DNA of 64,000 nt from an uncultured eubacterium 1-6 (GCA_903789595.1 CAIFEZ010000013.1:1-64000), one strand, 5' to 3'. Shown: positions 44,762 through 56,108, counted from the stretch's first letter. Notes: a model not told the origin generated them from the sequence alone. Translations and numbers: made by a program.

Positions 44762-46576
44762 TTGTCATTCATAGATCAGAGTAAAATCAGAAATTTCTGC
44801 ATCATCGCCCATATCGACCACGGAAAATCCACACTGGCAGACCGGATCATTGAGAAGACCGGCCTTCTTACCAGCCGGGAAATGCAGAACCAGGTTCTCG
44901 ACAATATGGATCTGGAGCGGGAACGCGGAATCACGATAAAGGCGCAGGCATGCCGTACGGTCTACAAGGCGAAGGACGGAGAAGAGTATATTCTGAATAT
45001 GATCGATACGCCCGGCCATGTGGACTTCAATTATGAGGTTTCCAGAAGCCTTGCGGCCTGTGACGGCGCCGTTCTGGTGGTGGACGCGACGCAGGGCGTA
45101 GAGGCGCAGACGGTAGGAAATGTCTATCTCGCAATGGAGCACGACCTGGAGATCTTCCCGGTGCTGAACAAAATCGACCTTCCCAGCGCGCATCCGGAGG
45201 AAGTGAAGAGCGAGATTGAGGATGTCATCGGGCTGGACGCGGAGGACGCGCCCGAGATTTCGGCAAAGACCGGTCAGAACGTTGAGGACGTGCTCGAGGC
45301 GATCGTGCACAAGATACCGGCTCCGGTGGGAGATATTCAGGCACCGCTGAAAGCGCTCATCTTTGACTCCGTCTATGATTCCTATAAGGGAGTGATCATC
45401 TCCGTCCGGCTTCGGGAAGGAACCGTGAAGCCCGGCGACAGGATCCGCATGATGGCGACCGGCGCGGAAGAAGAAGTGGTTGAGGTCGGATATTTTGGTG
45501 CGGGCCAGATGATCCCCTGCGACGTTCTGGAGGCGGGGATGGTCGGCTACATCACAGCCAGCATCAAGAACATCAAGGATACCCGCGTCGGAGATACCGT
45601 GACAAACGCAGACCGTCCGTGCGAGGAACGGCTTCCCGGCTATAAAAAGGTACAGTCCATGGTCTACTGCGGCATCTACCCGGCGGACTCTGCAAAGTAC
45701 CCGGAGCTTCGCGACGCGCTGGAAAAGCTGCAGCTGAACGACGCTTCTCTCTATTTTGAGCCGGAGACATCGGCGGCGCTGGGCTTCGGCTTTCGCTGCG
45801 GATTTCTCGGCCTTCTTCACCTGGAAATCATCCAGGAGCGGCTGGAGAGAGAGTATAATCTGGACCTGGTTACAACGGCGCCCGGGGTCGTATATAAGAT
45901 TCACAAGACGAGCGGCGAGGTCATGGAACTGACAAATCCGTCCAACCTTCCGGATCCTTCCGAGATCGAATATATGGAGGAACCGATGGTGAAGGCGGAG
46001 ATCATGGTGACGACGGAATTCGTCGGTCCCATCATGCAGCTCTGTCAGGAACGTCGGGGCGAATATCAGGGCATGGAATATATCGAGACGACCCGCGCAC
46101 TTTTGACCTATCACATCCCGCTCAACGAGATCATCTATGATTTCTTTGACGCCCTGAAATCAAGATCCAGAGGATACGCATCCCTGGATTATGAGATCAT
46201 CGGTTATCAGAGGAGCGAGCTGGTGAGACTGGATATTCTGGTCAACAAGGAACCGGTGGATGCCCTGTCGTTTATTGTATTTGCGGATTCCGCGTATGAT
46301 CGGGGCAGAAAGATGTGCGAGAAGCTGAAGGAGGAGATTCCGCGTCAGCTTTTTGACATTCCGATTCAGGCTGCCGTCGGATCTAAGGTCATCGCGAGGG
46401 AGACCGTCAAGGCGCTCCGCAAGGACGTTCTCGCAAAGTGCTACGGCGGAGATATCTCCCGGAAGAAAAAGCTTCTGGAGAAGCAGAAGGAAGGAAAGAA
46501 GAAGATGCGGCAGATCGGAAACGTTGAGATTCCGAAGGACGCGTTTCTCAACGTCCTGAAGCTGGACGAGAACTGA
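44762..46576 (+). CDS. lepA: Elongation factor 4 (LepA)
   Basis: A 604-residue translational GTPase beginning [29 protein letters not shown] (G1). Switch and G3 elements follow: [11 protein letters not shown] and [14 protein letters not shown], then [11 protein letters not shown] (G4). The C-terminal domain unique to LepA ends [11 protein letters not shown]. It back-translocates or remodels stalled ribosomes. TTG start with GGAGG upstream. The hemW gene follows 20 nt downstream, the usual Firmicute pair. Confidence 0.97.
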   Translation: MSFIDQSKIRNFCIIAHIDHGKSTLADRIIEKTGLLTSREMQNQVLDNMDLERERGITIKAQACRTVYKAKDGEEYILNMIDTPGHVDFNYEVSRSLAACDGAVLVVDATQGVEAQTVGNVYLAMEHDLEIFPVLNKIDLPSAHPEEVKSEIEDVIGLDAEDAPEISAKTGQNVEDVLEAIVHKIPAPVGDIQAPLKALIFDSVYDSYKGVIISVRLREGTVKPGDRIRMMATGAEEEVVEVGYFGAGQMIPCDVLEAGMVGYITASIKNIKDTRVGDTVTNADRPCEERLPGYKKVQSMVYCGIYPADSAKYPELRDALEKLQLNDASLYFEPETSAALGFGFRCGFLGLLHLEIIQERLEREYNLDLVTTAPGVVYKIHKTSGEVMELTNPSNLPDPSEIEYMEEPMVKAEIMVTTEFVGPIMQLCQERRGEYQGMEYIETTRALLTYHIPLNEIIYDFFDALKSRSRGYASLDYEIIGYQRSELVRLDILVNKEPVDALSFIVFADSAYDRGRKMCEKLKEEIPRQLFDIPIQAAVGSKVIARETVKALRKDVLAKCYGGDISRKKKLLEKQKEGKKKMRQIGNVEIPKDAFLNVLKLDEN

Positions 46577-46596
46577 TTCCGGGGAGACGGATACAG

Positions 46597-47868
46597 ATGG
46601 AATTGTACATACACATCCCGTTCTGCGTGAAAAAATGCGGCTACTGCGACTTTCTCAGTTTTCCCGCGGGGGGAAAGCTGCAGGCGAAATATACAGAGGC
46701 GCTGATCCGGGAGATCCGGAGCTTTTCCGGGATGGAACAGAGCGTTTCTTCTATATATATTGGGGGAGGAACGCCGTCTCTTCTCCCCGCGGAAGGTATC
46801 GCGGAAATCATGGCTGCGGTCGGAGAAGCCTTTTCTCTCGAACCGGACGCAGAAGTCTCCATGGAGGCGAATCCGGGAACCGTACAGCCGGGGAGTCTGT
46901 CCGTTTACCGAGGGGCAGGCGTCAACCGCCTCAGCTTCGGCTGTCAGTCCGCCGATGACGGTGAACTGAAGAGACTCGGCAGGATTCATACCTTCCGAGA
47001 GTTCCAGGAGAGCTATGCTTACGCGAGAGAGGCAGGATTTGCCAATATCAACATCGATCTGATGTCAGGACTTCCGGGGCAGACGGAGGAATCCTGGGAG
47101 AGGACCCTGTCTCAGATCGCGGAAATGCAGCCGGAGCATATCTCCGCGTACAGCCTCATCCTGGAAGAGGGAACACCTTTCTACGAAAAATATCACGCGG
47201 TTTCCGGGATGATCGCCGAAGGCGAACCGGATTTCCGTGTGCGGGAGCTGGAAGAAGAGAGATATCATCTGAAAGAAGAGGAGCAGCTTCCCGGCGAGGA
47301 GACGGAGAGGCGGATGTACGAGCGAACGGAGGAAATACTGGCAGACTGTGGATTTCGCCGGTATGAGATCTCCAATTACGCGAAAAGCGGAAAAGAATGC
47401 CGTCACAATGTCGGATACTGGACCGGAGTCCCGTACCTCGGACTGGGGCTGGGGGCGTCCTCTTACACGGGGACCCTCCGCTTCCGGAACACGGATGATA
47501 TCGGAAAATATCTGCTGGCGCACACGGGATCGGACAGCGACGGAAGGCTGAGAACGCTGTTTGGCGGAGCGTGCGGATCCGAAAAGGAGACGGAGAACAT
47601 CCTCACAGCGGACGGACGGGAAGACCCGGAATTCCTCGGAAGAGAGGATCGGATGGCAGAATTCATGATCCTGGGGCTGCGGCTTGTGTCCGGTGTCAGG
47701 CCGGAGGAATTCAGACGCCGCTTCGGACAGGATGTGACAGAAGTGTACGGCGGAACGATCCGGAAATATAAAGAGGCGGGACTTCTGCGGGAGGAGGACG
47801 GGAGGCTGTTTCTCACCCGCCGGGGGCTTTCTCTGTCCAATATGATCATGGCGGAGTTCTTGCTGTAG
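46597..47868 (+). CDS. hemW: HemW-type radical SAM protein
   Basis: A 423-residue radical SAM protein with the cluster motif CVKKCGYC (CxxxCxxC) in [21 protein letters not shown], the [13 protein letters not shown] motif, RLSFGCQS and the HemW domain at the C-terminus. HemW inserts or carries haem; it is not coproporphyrinogen oxidase despite older labels. An insertion of about 25 charged residues ([22 protein letters not shown]) lies near residue 215 compared with typical HemW of about 380 residues. Confidence 0.92.
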   Translation: MELYIHIPFCVKKCGYCDFLSFPAGGKLQAKYTEALIREIRSFSGMEQSVSSIYIGGGTPSLLPAEGIAEIMAAVGEAFSLEPDAEVSMEANPGTVQPGSLSVYRGAGVNRLSFGCQSADDGELKRLGRIHTFREFQESYAYAREAGFANINIDLMSGLPGQTEESWERTLSQIAEMQPEHISAYSLILEEGTPFYEKYHAVSGMIAEGEPDFRVRELEEERYHLKEEEQLPGEETERRMYERTEEILADCGFRRYEISNYAKSGKECRHNVGYWTGVPYLGLGLGASSYTGTLRFRNTDDIGKYLLAHTGSDSDGRLRTLFGGACGSEKETENILTADGREDPEFLGREDRMAEFMILGLRLVSGVRPEEFRRRFGQDVTEVYGGTIRKYKEAGLLREEDGRLFLTRRGLSLSNMIMAEFLL

Positions 47869-47981
47869 CGCAGATTTTTGTGCGGACTCCGCCCATAGAG
47901 AGAAACGCAGGTTCTCGAGATTGGGTGCTGAACAGCTGCCATATTTTTGACATGCCGGCCATCATATACAGGAGATGTGGT

Positions 47982-48029
47982 CTGCTTCGCGGCAGGCGGT
48001 CTTCGAGCATTTTTGAAGAACAGATACAG
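47982..48029. repeat. C-family repeat remnant upstream of uvrA
   Basis: CTGCTTCGCGGCAGGCGG then TCTTCGAGC and TTTTTGAAGAACAGATACAGC parallels GCTTCGCGGCAGGCGACC then GTTTTCGAAGAGCTTATACAG of the array end. It leaves the uvrA leader intact. Confidence 0.5.
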
Positions 48030-48077
48030 CAGGAGAGTCTGCCGGTTTCTATCCGGCAGAACGTTAGGAGTATAAGA

Positions 48078-50909
48078 TTGACGGAAAAAAATCATTTTAT
48101 CAAGATCAGGGGCGCTTCAGAGAACAATCTGAAGAATTTGAATATCGATATTCCGAGAGACAAGCTGGTGGTTCTGACCGGACTTTCCGGGTCCGGCAAG
48201 AGCTCTCTGGCATTCGACACCATTTACGCGGAGGGGCAGCGGCGCTACATGGAGAGCCTCTCTTCCTATGCGAGACAGTTCCTCGGGCAGATGGAAAAAC
48301 CGAAGGTGGAGAGTATTGAGGGACTCCCGCCGGCCATTTCCATCGACCAGAAATCGACCAACCGGAATCCGAGATCTACGGTGGGAACGGTCACGGAGAT
48401 CTATGATTATTTCAGACTGCTGTACGCGAGAGTGGGGATTCCGCACTGTCCGAACTGTGGCAGAGAAATCAGCAGGCAGACGGTGGACCAGATGGTGGGC
48501 CAGATCATGGAGCTTCCGGAGAAGACCAGAATTCAGCTGCTCGCGCCCGTCGTGAGAGGACGCAAGGGACGCCATGAGAAGGTTCTGGAGCAGGCGAGAA
48601 AATCCGGATATGTCCGGGTTGTCGTGGACGGAAATCAGTATGACCTGTCCGAGGATATTGTTCTGGACAAAAATCTGAAACATAACATCGAGGTTGTGGT
48701 GGACCGTCTCATCGTCCGTCCGGGAATCGAGAAGCGTCTGACAGATTCTGTTGAAAATGTGCTGAAGCTGTCCGGCGGTCTTCTGGTCGTGGATACGATG
48801 GACGGACATACCCGGAATTTCAGCGAGAGCTTCTCCTGCCCGTACTGCGGGATCAGCGTGGATGAGATTGAGCCCAGAAGCTTTTCCTTCAACAATCCGT
48901 TCGGCGCCTGCCCGGAGTGCTCGGGGCTCGGATATCGGATGGAGTTTGCGGAATCTCTGATGATACCGGATCCGTCCCGATCCATCGACGAAGGACTTTT
49001 TGCCGTTCCGGGCTGGCAGTCCAGCACACAGAAGGGCAGCTTCACGCGGTGCATGCTGGAGGCGCTGGCGGAGGAATATCATTTTTCCCTGTCCACGCCG
49101 TTTCAAGATTATCCGAAGAAAATCCACGACATTCTGATCTACGGAACCAGGGGCCACTCCGTGCAGGTGCATTACAAGGGACAGCGGGGAGAGGGCGTCT
49201 ATGACGTTGCCTTCGAGGGGCTGATCAAGAATGTAGAGCGCAGATACCGGGAGACCGCGTCGGAATCGTCGCGTCAGGAGTACGAGAACTTCATGAATAT
49301 CTCTCCTTGTCCGGCCTGTCACGGGCAGAGGCTGAAGCCGTCTTCCCTTGCGGTCACTGTGGCGGACAAGAACATCTACGAGGTGACGAACCTGTCGATT
49401 GAGAATCTTCTGAAATTTCTGGACGATATCCGTCTCAGCGAGCATCAGATGCTGATCGGCCGACAGATCCTGAAGGAAATCCGGAACCGCGTGAGCTTTC
49501 TTCACGAGGTCGGCCTGGATTATCTGACGCTGGCGCGGGCCACAGGATCGCTTTCCGGCGGCGAGGCGCAGAGAATCCGGCTCGCGACTCAGATCGGATC
49601 GGGACTTGTCGGCGTGGCCTACATTCTGGATGAGCCGAGCATCGGCCTTCACCAGAGAGACAACGGAAAGCTTCTGGGAACGCTGAAGCATCTCCGGGAT
49701 CTCGGAAATTCTGTGCTTGTGGTGGAGCACGATGAGGAGACGATGCGGGCGGCGGACTGCGTGGTGGATATCGGTCCGGGCGCGGGCAGCCACGGCGGTG
49801 AGCTGGTCGCCATGGGAACCGCGGAGGATATCATGAAGTGTCCGGAATCCATCACCGGCCAGTATCTGTCAGGAAAACGGAGGATCCCGGTTCCCGAGGT
49901 GAGAAGAAAGCCGAAGGAATGGCTGACCGTGAGAGGAGCCGAGGAACACAATCTGAAGAATATCGACGTGAAATTTCCTCTCGGTGTGATGACCTGCGTG
50001 ACCGGTGTGTCCGGATCCGGCAAGAGCTCGCTTGTCAACGAGGTCCTCTACAAGCATCTCCAGAGAGAACTGAACCATGCGCTGGTGATTCCGGGAAAGC
50101 ATAAGGGAATTGAGGGAATGGAGCGCCTGGACAAGGTGATTAATATCGACCAGTCCCCGATCGGGCGGACCCCGAGATCCAACCCGGCGACGTACACCGG
50201 CGTATTCGATATGATACGCGATCTTTTTGCGGCTACGCCGGACGCGAAGGCGCGCGGCTACAAGAAGGGACGCTTCAGCTTTAATGTCAAGGGCGGAAGA
50301 TGCGAGGCCTGCTCCGGAGACGGAATCGTGAAGATCGAGATGCATTTCCTTCCGGATGTCTATGTCCCCTGCGAGGTCTGCGGCGGAAAACGCTACAACA
50401 GGGAGACGCTGGAGGTCCGCTATAAGGGGAAAAATATCTTCGAAATTCTGGATATGACCGTGGAGGAAGCGCTGCCCTTTTTTGAAAAGGTTCCGTCGAT
50501 TTACCGGAAGATCAAGACGCTGTATGATGTCGGTCTGTCCTACGTAAAGCTCGGACAGCCTTCAACGGAGCTGTCGGGAGGCGAGGCCCAGAGAATCAAG
50601 CTGGCTGCCGAGCTCTCCAAGAGAAGCACGGGCAGGACCTGCTATATTCTGGACGAGCCGACGACCGGTCTTCATTTCGAGGATGTGCACAAGCTGGTGG
50701 ATATTCTGCAGAGATTCACGGAAGACGGAAATACGGTGATTGTCATCGAGCATAATCTTGACGTGATAAAGACCGCGGACTATATCATCGATATGGGACC
50801 GGAGGGCGGCGATAAAGGCGGCACGGTGATCGCGTGCGGCACGCCGGAGGAGGTCGCAAGGGTGCCGGAATCCTACACCGGTCAGTATCTCCGGGATTAT
50901 CTGAAATAG
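48078..50909 (+). CDS. uvrA: Excinuclease ABC subunit A
   Basis: A 943-residue UvrA that scans DNA for damage. There are two ABC ATPase halves: Walker [21 protein letters not shown] near residue 30 and [19 protein letters not shown] near 640, signatures [19 protein letters not shown] and [19 protein letters not shown]. Zinc modules are CPNC, CPYCG to CPECSG, and CEACSGDG to CEVCGG. The TTG at 48078 has TTAGGAG 7 nt upstream. The frame is open 66 codons further, through a repeat remnant, but UvrA homology begins here. The stop codon lies in a 14-bp tandem repeat. Confidence 0.96.
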   Translation: MTEKNHFIKIRGASENNLKNLNIDIPRDKLVVLTGLSGSGKSSLAFDTIYAEGQRRYMESLSSYARQFLGQMEKPKVESIEGLPPAISIDQKSTNRNPRSTVGTVTEIYDYFRLLYARVGIPHCPNCGREISRQTVDQMVGQIMELPEKTRIQLLAPVVRGRKGRHEKVLEQARKSGYVRVVVDGNQYDLSEDIVLDKNLKHNIEVVVDRLIVRPGIEKRLTDSVENVLKLSGGLLVVDTMDGHTRNFSESFSCPYCGISVDEIEPRSFSFNNPFGACPECSGLGYRMEFAESLMIPDPSRSIDEGLFAVPGWQSSTQKGSFTRCMLEALAEEYHFSLSTPFQDYPKKIHDILIYGTRGHSVQVHYKGQRGEGVYDVAFEGLIKNVERRYRETASESSRQEYENFMNISPCPACHGQRLKPSSLAVTVADKNIYEVTNLSIENLLKFLDDIRLSEHQMLIGRQILKEIRNRVSFLHEVGLDYLTLARATGSLSGGEAQRIRLATQIGSGLVGVAYILDEPSIGLHQRDNGKLLGTLKHLRDLGNSVLVVEHDEETMRAADCVVDIGPGAGSHGGELVAMGTAEDIMKCPESITGQYLSGKRRIPVPEVRRKPKEWLTVRGAEEHNLKNIDVKFPLGVMTCVTGVSGSGKSSLVNEVLYKHLQRELNHALVIPGKHKGIEGMERLDKVINIDQSPIGRTPRSNPATYTGVFDMIRDLFAATPDAKARGYKKGRFSFNVKGGRCEACSGDGIVKIEMHFLPDVYVPCEVCGGKRYNRETLEVRYKGKNIFEILDMTVEEALPFFEKVPSIYRKIKTLYDVGLSYVKLGQPSTELSGGEAQRIKLAAELSKRSTGRTCYILDEPTTGLHFEDVHKLVDILQRFTEDGNTVIVIEHNLDVIKTADYIIDMGPEGGDKGGTVIACGTPEEVARVPESYTGQYLRDYLK

Positions 50910-50990
50910 ATTATCTGAAACAGAACATCTGAAACAGATTATCTGAAACAGATTATCTGAAACGGATTATCTGAGACAGAGTGTCTGAAG
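50895..50990 (+). repeat. 14-bp tandem repeat over the uvrA stop codon (about 6.9 units)
   Basis: Units start at 50895, 50909, 50923, 50937, 50951, 50965 and 50979, consensus GATTATCTGAAACA. The first unit encodes the last residues DYLK and, with the base after it, the TAG stop; the others lie in the 3' non-coding region. Confidence 0.92.
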
Positions 50991-51075
50991 GGTACGGTTC
51001 GAAGGAGCGTATTCAGAGGAGAGTATGCGGAGGAGCACATTCAGAGAAGATTTTTCACAGAAAGGAACTTTTCAT

Positions 51076-52080
51076 ATGCCGGTTACTGATATTGGAATTG
51101 ATCTTGGAACGGCGTCGATCATCGTATATGTAAGGGGCAAGGGGATCCTCTATCAGGAGCCTTCTGTCGTGGCCTATGACAGAGACGCGAACAAAATTCT
51201 CGCCTTCGGAACCGAGGCGGCTCAGTGCATCGGGAGAATGCCAGGCAATATCGTCGGAATACGTCCGCTGAAGGACGGCGTGATCTCGGATTTTGTCGTT
51301 ACCGAGCGGATGCTTCGGTATTTTATCCGGAAATCCATGGGAAACTGGAATATTCTGAAGCCGCGGATCTGCATCTGTGTGCCGAGCGGCGTCTCCGACA
51401 TCGAGAGAAGAGCGGTGGAGGAAGCTTCCTACCGCGCCGGCGCCAGAGATGCTGTGATTGTCCGGGAGCCGATCGTCGCCGCGATGGGAGCCGGCGTGGA
51501 TATCACTCGGGCGAGCGGCAGCATGATTGTCAATATCGGGGGCGGCGTGAGCGAAATCGCCGTCCTGTCGCTGGGAGGGATTGTGATCGCACAGTCCATC
51601 AGGACGGCCGGAGAAGCATTTGATGAGGCAATCTGTCAGTATATTCATGATATTTACGGACTGATTATCGGAAGCCAGACCGCCGAGGATGTCAAGATTC
51701 AGATCGGGTCCGCAGACCCCGACCGGAGTCTCAGACAGGTTCCGGTGACGGGGCGGGATGTGGACGCGGGATTTCCGCGGACAGTCAGCATCACCTCGGA
51801 CCAGGTGAGAGAAGCTGTCTCCCCCGCAGTGCGCCGGATTATTGAGGCAATCCGTGTTGTGATGGAGAAGACGCCCCCGGATCTTGCGGCCGATATTGAG
51901 AAACGGGGAATCGTTCTGACCGGCGGAGGCGCGATGCTGGACGGACTGGAGGGGGAAATTGCGAAGGCGACCGGAATCCGTACCATTCTGGCGGACAACC
52001 CGCAGCAGGCGGTTGCCGTCGGGACCGGGCGTTATATTCGGGCAATGGCGGATTTCGAGAAGCAGAAGAGCTTCCGCTGA
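51076..52080 (+). CDS. MreB/Mbl-family rod shape-determining protein
   Basis: A 334-residue bacterial actin homologue. Phosphate-1 loop IGIDLGTASIIVYVRGKGI, then EPSVVAYDR, MPGNIVGIRPLKDGVISDF, phosphate-2 MIVNIGGGVSEIAVLSLGGI, and adenosine motif IVLTGGGAMLDGLEGEIAKATGI are present. It polymerises on the inner membrane to guide wall synthesis. Whether it is MreB, Mbl or MreBH cannot be decided; mreC and mreD are not adjacent, which favours Mbl. The ATG at 51076 has AAAGGA 9 nt upstream; an earlier in-frame ATG at 51025 is outside homology. Confidence 0.9.
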   Translation: MPVTDIGIDLGTASIIVYVRGKGILYQEPSVVAYDRDANKILAFGTEAAQCIGRMPGNIVGIRPLKDGVISDFVVTERMLRYFIRKSMGNWNILKPRICICVPSGVSDIERRAVEEASYRAGARDAVIVREPIVAAMGAGVDITRASGSMIVNIGGGVSEIAVLSLGGIVIAQSIRTAGEAFDEAICQYIHDIYGLIIGSQTAEDVKIQIGSADPDRSLRQVPVTGRDVDAGFPRTVSITSDQVREAVSPAVRRIIEAIRVVMEKTPPDLAADIEKRGIVLTGGGAMLDGLEGEIAKATGIRTILADNPQQAVAVGTGRYIRAMADFEKQKSFR

Positions 52081-52151
52081 GAAGGACAAAAGGGCCGGTA
52101 CGGAACAAGCGGGGACGGCTGCGCGTGAGCATGGACCATTTGGAGATGAGC

Positions 52152-54395
52152 ATGTCGGAAAAAATAGAAGGGTATGTGGAGCATATCATCTATCGAAATG
52201 AAGAGAACGGGTATACGGTGCTGAATCTTTCGGCGGCGGACGAGGATGTGACCTGCGTTGGCAATTTTTCTTCCGTAAATGAGGGAGAGTATATTGAGGC
52301 GGAGGGAGAATACAGCCTTCATCCGAGCTACGGGATGCAGTTCAAGGCAGAGCATGTCCATATCACAATTCCGAGAGACAGTGTCGCTCTGGAGCGGTAC
52401 CTGGGCAGCGGGGCGATCAAGGGCGTCGGGGCGGCGCTCGCCTCGCGCATTCTGAAGCGGTTCGGCGATGACACTCTCCGGATTCTGGAAGAGGAACCGG
52501 AGAGGCTGGCCGAGGTGAAGGGGATCAGCGACAGAAAAGCCAGGGAAATCGGCGAACAGGTGGAAGCAAAATCGCAGATGCAGAATGCCATGATTTTTCT
52601 CGCTCAGTACGGGATCTCGCTTTCTCTTGCCATCCGGATCTACAACCGCTATCAGGATAAGCTGTATTCGGTAATGCGGGAGAATCCCTATCAGATGGCG
52701 GACGATATTGACGGCGTCGGATTCCGGATCGCAGATGAAATCGCGACGAGAGCGGGAATCCGGCCGGATTCGGAGTACCGGATCCGCAGCGGAATCCTGT
52801 ACGCGCTCAACCAGGCAGGCGCCCAGGGCCATATGTACCTTCCGAAGGAGATTCTTGTTGAGAGAGCCGGAGAGCTTCTGGGAACCGGTCCCGGAGACAT
52901 CGACCGGTATCTGATGGACCTTGCCATCGACAAAAAAATCAAAGCGCTGGTTTTCGAGGACGAGAACGGCGATTCCCATGCGAGAATTTACACGGAGCGG
53001 TCGTATCTGACGGAGCTGAACTGCGCGCGGATGCTTCAGGATCTGAACCTTCATATCAACGAGGATGAACAGGCGGTGGACGAGAGGATCCGGAGAATTG
53101 AGAAGTCCGACCGGCTCGTGCTGGACGATCTTCAGCGAAGAGCGGTGGTGGCGGCGGCCACGAACGGTATTTTTGTCCTGACCGGAGGCCCCGGAACCGG
53201 AAAGACCACGACGATCAATACGATGATCCGTTATTTTGAGTCGGAGCATCTGAGCATTGCGCTGGCTGCGCCGACCGGGCGCGCGGCGAAGCGGATGACG
53301 GAGGCGACCGGCTATGAGGCGTCTACGATACACCGTCTTCTTGAGATTTCAGGCGCGGCCGATGAGGAGTCGATGAATGTTCGTTTCGAGCGGAACGCCG
53401 GCAATCCGCTCGAGCAGGATGTGATCATCATCGATGAGATGTCGATGGTTGACATCTTTCTGATGCATTCGCTTTTATCGGCGATTGTGCCGGGGACGCG
53501 GCTGATTCTGGTGGGCGATCAGAACCAGCTTCCAAGCGTCGGACCGGGCAGCGTGCTCAAGGACATCATCCGTTCCGGGTGCTTTCCGGTCATCATGCTT
53601 ACGAGGATTTTCCGGCAGGCCCAGGAAAGTGACATTGTAGTAAATGCGCACCGGATACATGCCGGGCTTCCCGTCCGGACAGACAATCGGAGCCGGGACT
53701 TTTTTTTCCTGGAGAGGGAGGATGTGCGGGTCGTCCAGAGAGTCGTGCTTGCCCTGGTGCAGGAAAAGCTCCCGCGCTATGTAAAAGCGGATTCGTCGGA
53801 GATTCAGGTTCTGACTCCGACCCGGAAGGGGGCGCTCGGTGTGGAGAGCCTCAATCGGATTCTGCAGACGTATCTGAACCCGCCGTCTCCTTCGAAGCAG
53901 GAGAGAGAAACCTCCCGCGGGATTTTCCGGGAGGGAGACAAGGTCATGCAGATCCGGAACGATTACCAGCTGGAATGGCAGCTGAAGGGAAAGTACGGGA
54001 TCGTCGCGCAGCGCGGACTCGGCGTGTTCAACGGAGACACGGGTATCATCCGGAGGATCGATGCGCCGAACGAACAGCTGACCGTGGAATATGAAGAGGG
54101 AAAAACCGTAGACTATACCTTTCGTCAGCTGGACGAGCTGGAGCTGGCCTACGCCACGACAGTTCACAAGGCGCAGGGAAGCGAGTATCCCGCCGTCGTC
54201 ATTCCTCTGCTCGGCGTCCCGCACATGCTTCAGACCAGGAATCTTCTCTACACGGCGGTGACCAGAGCCAGGAAATGTGTGGTTCTGACGGGGAGCAGAC
54301 AGATTTTTCAGGCGATGATCGAGAACGCAACCGAGGAAAACCGCTACACGTCGCTTGCAGAACGGATTGTCGAGCTGAAGCAGCAGGACGTCTGA
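52152..54395 (+). CDS. recD2: RecD2 family DNA helicase
   Basis: A 747-residue superfamily 1B helicase not linked to RecBC. An N-terminal OB fold (EGYVEHIIYRNEENGYTVLNL) and helix-hairpin-helix region (GSGAIKGVGAALASRIL) precede the motor. Walker A is VLTGGPGTGKTTTINTMIRYF, motif II IIIDEMSMVDIFLM, motif III LVGDQNQLPSVGPG, and motif VI ATTVHKAQGSEYPAVVIPLL to YTAVTRARK. It acts in 5'-3' unwinding and mismatch repair. The ATG at 52152 is chosen for GGAG 6 nt upstream; ATG or GTG codons at 52125-52146 are alternatives. Confidence 0.94.
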   Translation: MSEKIEGYVEHIIYRNEENGYTVLNLSAADEDVTCVGNFSSVNEGEYIEAEGEYSLHPSYGMQFKAEHVHITIPRDSVALERYLGSGAIKGVGAALASRILKRFGDDTLRILEEEPERLAEVKGISDRKAREIGEQVEAKSQMQNAMIFLAQYGISLSLAIRIYNRYQDKLYSVMRENPYQMADDIDGVGFRIADEIATRAGIRPDSEYRIRSGILYALNQAGAQGHMYLPKEILVERAGELLGTGPGDIDRYLMDLAIDKKIKALVFEDENGDSHARIYTERSYLTELNCARMLQDLNLHINEDEQAVDERIRRIEKSDRLVLDDLQRRAVVAAATNGIFVLTGGPGTGKTTTINTMIRYFESEHLSIALAAPTGRAAKRMTEATGYEASTIHRLLEISGAADEESMNVRFERNAGNPLEQDVIIIDEMSMVDIFLMHSLLSAIVPGTRLILVGDQNQLPSVGPGSVLKDIIRSGCFPVIMLTRIFRQAQESDIVVNAHRIHAGLPVRTDNRSRDFFFLEREDVRVVQRVVLALVQEKLPRYVKADSSEIQVLTPTRKGALGVESLNRILQTYLNPPSPSKQERETSRGIFREGDKVMQIRNDYQLEWQLKGKYGIVAQRGLGVFNGDTGIIRRIDAPNEQLTVEYEEGKTVDYTFRQLDELELAYATTVHKAQGSEYPAVVIPLLGVPHMLQTRNLLYTAVTRARKCVVLTGSRQIFQAMIENATEENRYTSLAERIVELKQQDV

Positions 54396-54573
54396 ACGCG
54401 GCCCCGCAAGGACCCCGGCAGTATCAGGAAATGTTTCTACTCACGAAAACGGACAGGACAGACAGGGGGATCACTCTGCCGGAGCCGGTCTGTGAAGGCC
54501 GGGAACTGCGAAATCGCTGCCTCTCAGGCATACGGCGAGCAGATGTCATGAACCGGTGAGAGGAGGAAGAATC

Positions 54574-55302
54574 TTGCAAAAAGGCCTGGTGAAAGGAAGA
54601 ATTGCCGAACTTGTTTATCCGCGCCGCTGTCCGTTCTGCGACTGCCTCCTGTCCGGCGGAGAGCCGTATCTCTGCCGGAGATGTGCGTCCCGGCTGAAAT
54701 TCATCAGCGGACCGGTCTGTATGAAATGCGGAAGACCGGTGGAATCGGATGCGGTGGAATACTGCGATAACTGCAGGAGAAGGGAACACCGTTTCATTCG
54801 AGGCTTTGCGCCCTTCCCCTATCGGGGGATGGTGCAGGATTCTATCATGCGCTTCAAGTACGGAAGCAGGGCGGAGTACGCCGGCTTTTATGCCGCGGCG
54901 ATTCTGAAATACGGAAGCGCACACCTAGAGCAGTGGAAGCCGGAGATGATCCTTCCCGTTCCCATTCATCCGGACCGGTACCGGAAAAGGGGATACAATC
55001 AGGCGGAGGAGGTGGCACGGCATCTTTCCGTGGAGCTCGGAATCCCCTGCGCTTCCTATGAGATTTACCGGAAGAAAAACACCCGCCCACAGAAAGGGCT
55101 GACGCCTTCGATGCGGAGAAAAAACCTGTCAGACGCCTTTGCGGTAAGGGACGGGGCAAGACTGCCTGCGCGGGTGCTTCTGATTGATGACATCTATACG
55201 ACCGGTTCAACGCTGGACGCGCTTGCGGAGACGGCGGCAAAGGCCGGAGCGGAGAAGATCTGGTTCGCCTGTGTATCTATCGCGCCGGGACAGAGCGTGT
55301 GA
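54574..55302 (+). CDS. comFC: ComF family phosphoribosyltransferase-like protein
   Basis: A 242-residue ComFC protein. An N-terminal zinc-binding region (CPFCDCLLSGGEPYLCRRCASRL, then CMKCGRP and YCDNCRR) is followed by a PRTase domain with ILPVPIHPDRYRKRGYNQAEEVARHL and the PRPP loop VLLIDDIYTTGSTLDAL. It is required for DNA transformation in Firmicutes. The TTG at 54574 follows AGGAGG by 7 nt; a GTG at 54556 is too close to that site. The 180-nt gap behind recD2 contains nothing else I recognise. Confidence 0.9.
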   Translation: MQKGLVKGRIAELVYPRRCPFCDCLLSGGEPYLCRRCASRLKFISGPVCMKCGRPVESDAVEYCDNCRRREHRFIRGFAPFPYRGMVQDSIMRFKYGSRAEYAGFYAAAILKYGSAHLEQWKPEMILPVPIHPDRYRKRGYNQAEEVARHLSVELGIPCASYEIYRKKNTRPQKGLTPSMRRKNLSDAFAVRDGARLPARVLLIDDIYTTGSTLDALAETAAKAGAEKIWFACVSIAPGQSV

Positions 55303-55319
55303 CAGGCGACGGAGGCAGG

Positions 55320-55564
55320 TTACTGTTCACGAACAACTGATAAGGCAACGATTTCACAGCACCTTTGCCTGAGCATTACTGGCTGTTAGAAGTTTTATCC
55401 GTAAATTTTTCGTTGAATGAATAGCGAGGACTGTTTGACGAAGGCGCTCGCGCCTGAGGAGTTCCGCAGCTTCAATAAAAAAGGATAAAACTTTGTTACA
55501 GCCAGTTTGCGAATGGCAACAGGGATGCGAAATCTCTGCCTTTCAGATATACTGTGAACAGTAA
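55320..55564. repeat. Dispersed repeat A, full copy A3
   Basis: A 245-bp copy with the cleanest ends: TTACTGTTCACG at the left and TGTGAACAGTAA at the right, perfect inverted over the last 9 bases (TTACTGTTC/GAACAGTAA). Same orientation as A2. Flanks both carry CGGAGG (left CGGAGGCAGG, right CGGAGGTGG), a possible imperfect target duplication. Confidence 0.88.
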
Positions 55565-55604
55565 CGGAGGTGGCTGGCCGCCTGCTGCGCGTCTGAACAC
55601 CCAC

Positions 55605-55633
55605 TTTCAATGGCTCCGGAAGTATGATAAAAT
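55605..55633 (+). promoter_or_regulatory. Promoter of the c-di-AMP operon
   Basis: TTTCAA at 55605-55610, a 17-nt spacer, and TAAAAT at 55628-55633, 40 nt before the first start codon. Confidence 0.55.
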
Positions 55634-55673
55634 AAACTGATGTTTTAGAAACTGATAAGTAGAGGACAGGAAA

Positions 55674-56108
55674 ATGATTGACAAGAAAAGACTGTACCTG
55701 ATGATCGGTCTGGCGAGATTTGAGAAGAAGCATGTCGACGGATCCTTCCGGATCAGCAGGTATTATCAGAACGATTATACGGCTTTCGCCCTGATCCGGA
55801 ATCTGCTTCTTAGCACGATCGCGTATATCCTGCTGTTTGGTGTACTGGTGCTGGCAAATATGGATACGTTTCTTTCCCGGCTGAATTCCGCGGATATCCG
55901 TCCGGTTATCGCGGTGCTTATCGTCAGCTATGTTATTTTTGTGGGAATCTATTCCGTCATCGCCTATATCCTGGCGCGGATCCGTTATGTGCGCATGCAG
56001 AGCGACATGGAAGAGTACGAACGTGCTCTCGCGAGGCTGGGACGCATGTACCGTCGCGGATACCATGAGGAGAGCGGCGAGAGCGAAAGGCAGGAGGAAC
56101 AAGAATGA
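55674..56108 (+). CDS. Small two-helix membrane protein of unknown function
   Basis: A 144-residue protein. A cytosolic N-terminus (DKKRLYLMIGLARFEKKHVDGSFRISRYYQNDYTAFALIRN) is followed by two membrane helices at about residues 42-63 and 77-100. The cytosolic tail is charged and likely coiled (MQSDMEEYERALARLGRMYRRG), ending in a Glu-rich stretch. I do not recognise a named family. It overlaps the next gene by 4 nt (ATGA), and both precede cdaA, so a role at the c-di-AMP synthase is possible. Confidence 0.75.
   Translation: MIDKKRLYLMIGLARFEKKHVDGSFRISRYYQNDYTAFALIRNLLLSTIAYILLFGVLVLANMDTFLSRLNSADIRPVIAVLIVSYVIFVGIYSVIAYILARIRYVRMQSDMEEYERALARLGRMYRRGYHEESGESERQEEQE

Noticed and set aside
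48117-49793. 558-codon open frame antisense to uvrA
   Set aside because: Shadow of UvrA codon bias; His/Arg/Leu-rich with no family features. Similar antisense frames over guaB, argD, lepA and the histidine kinase were rejected for the same reason.
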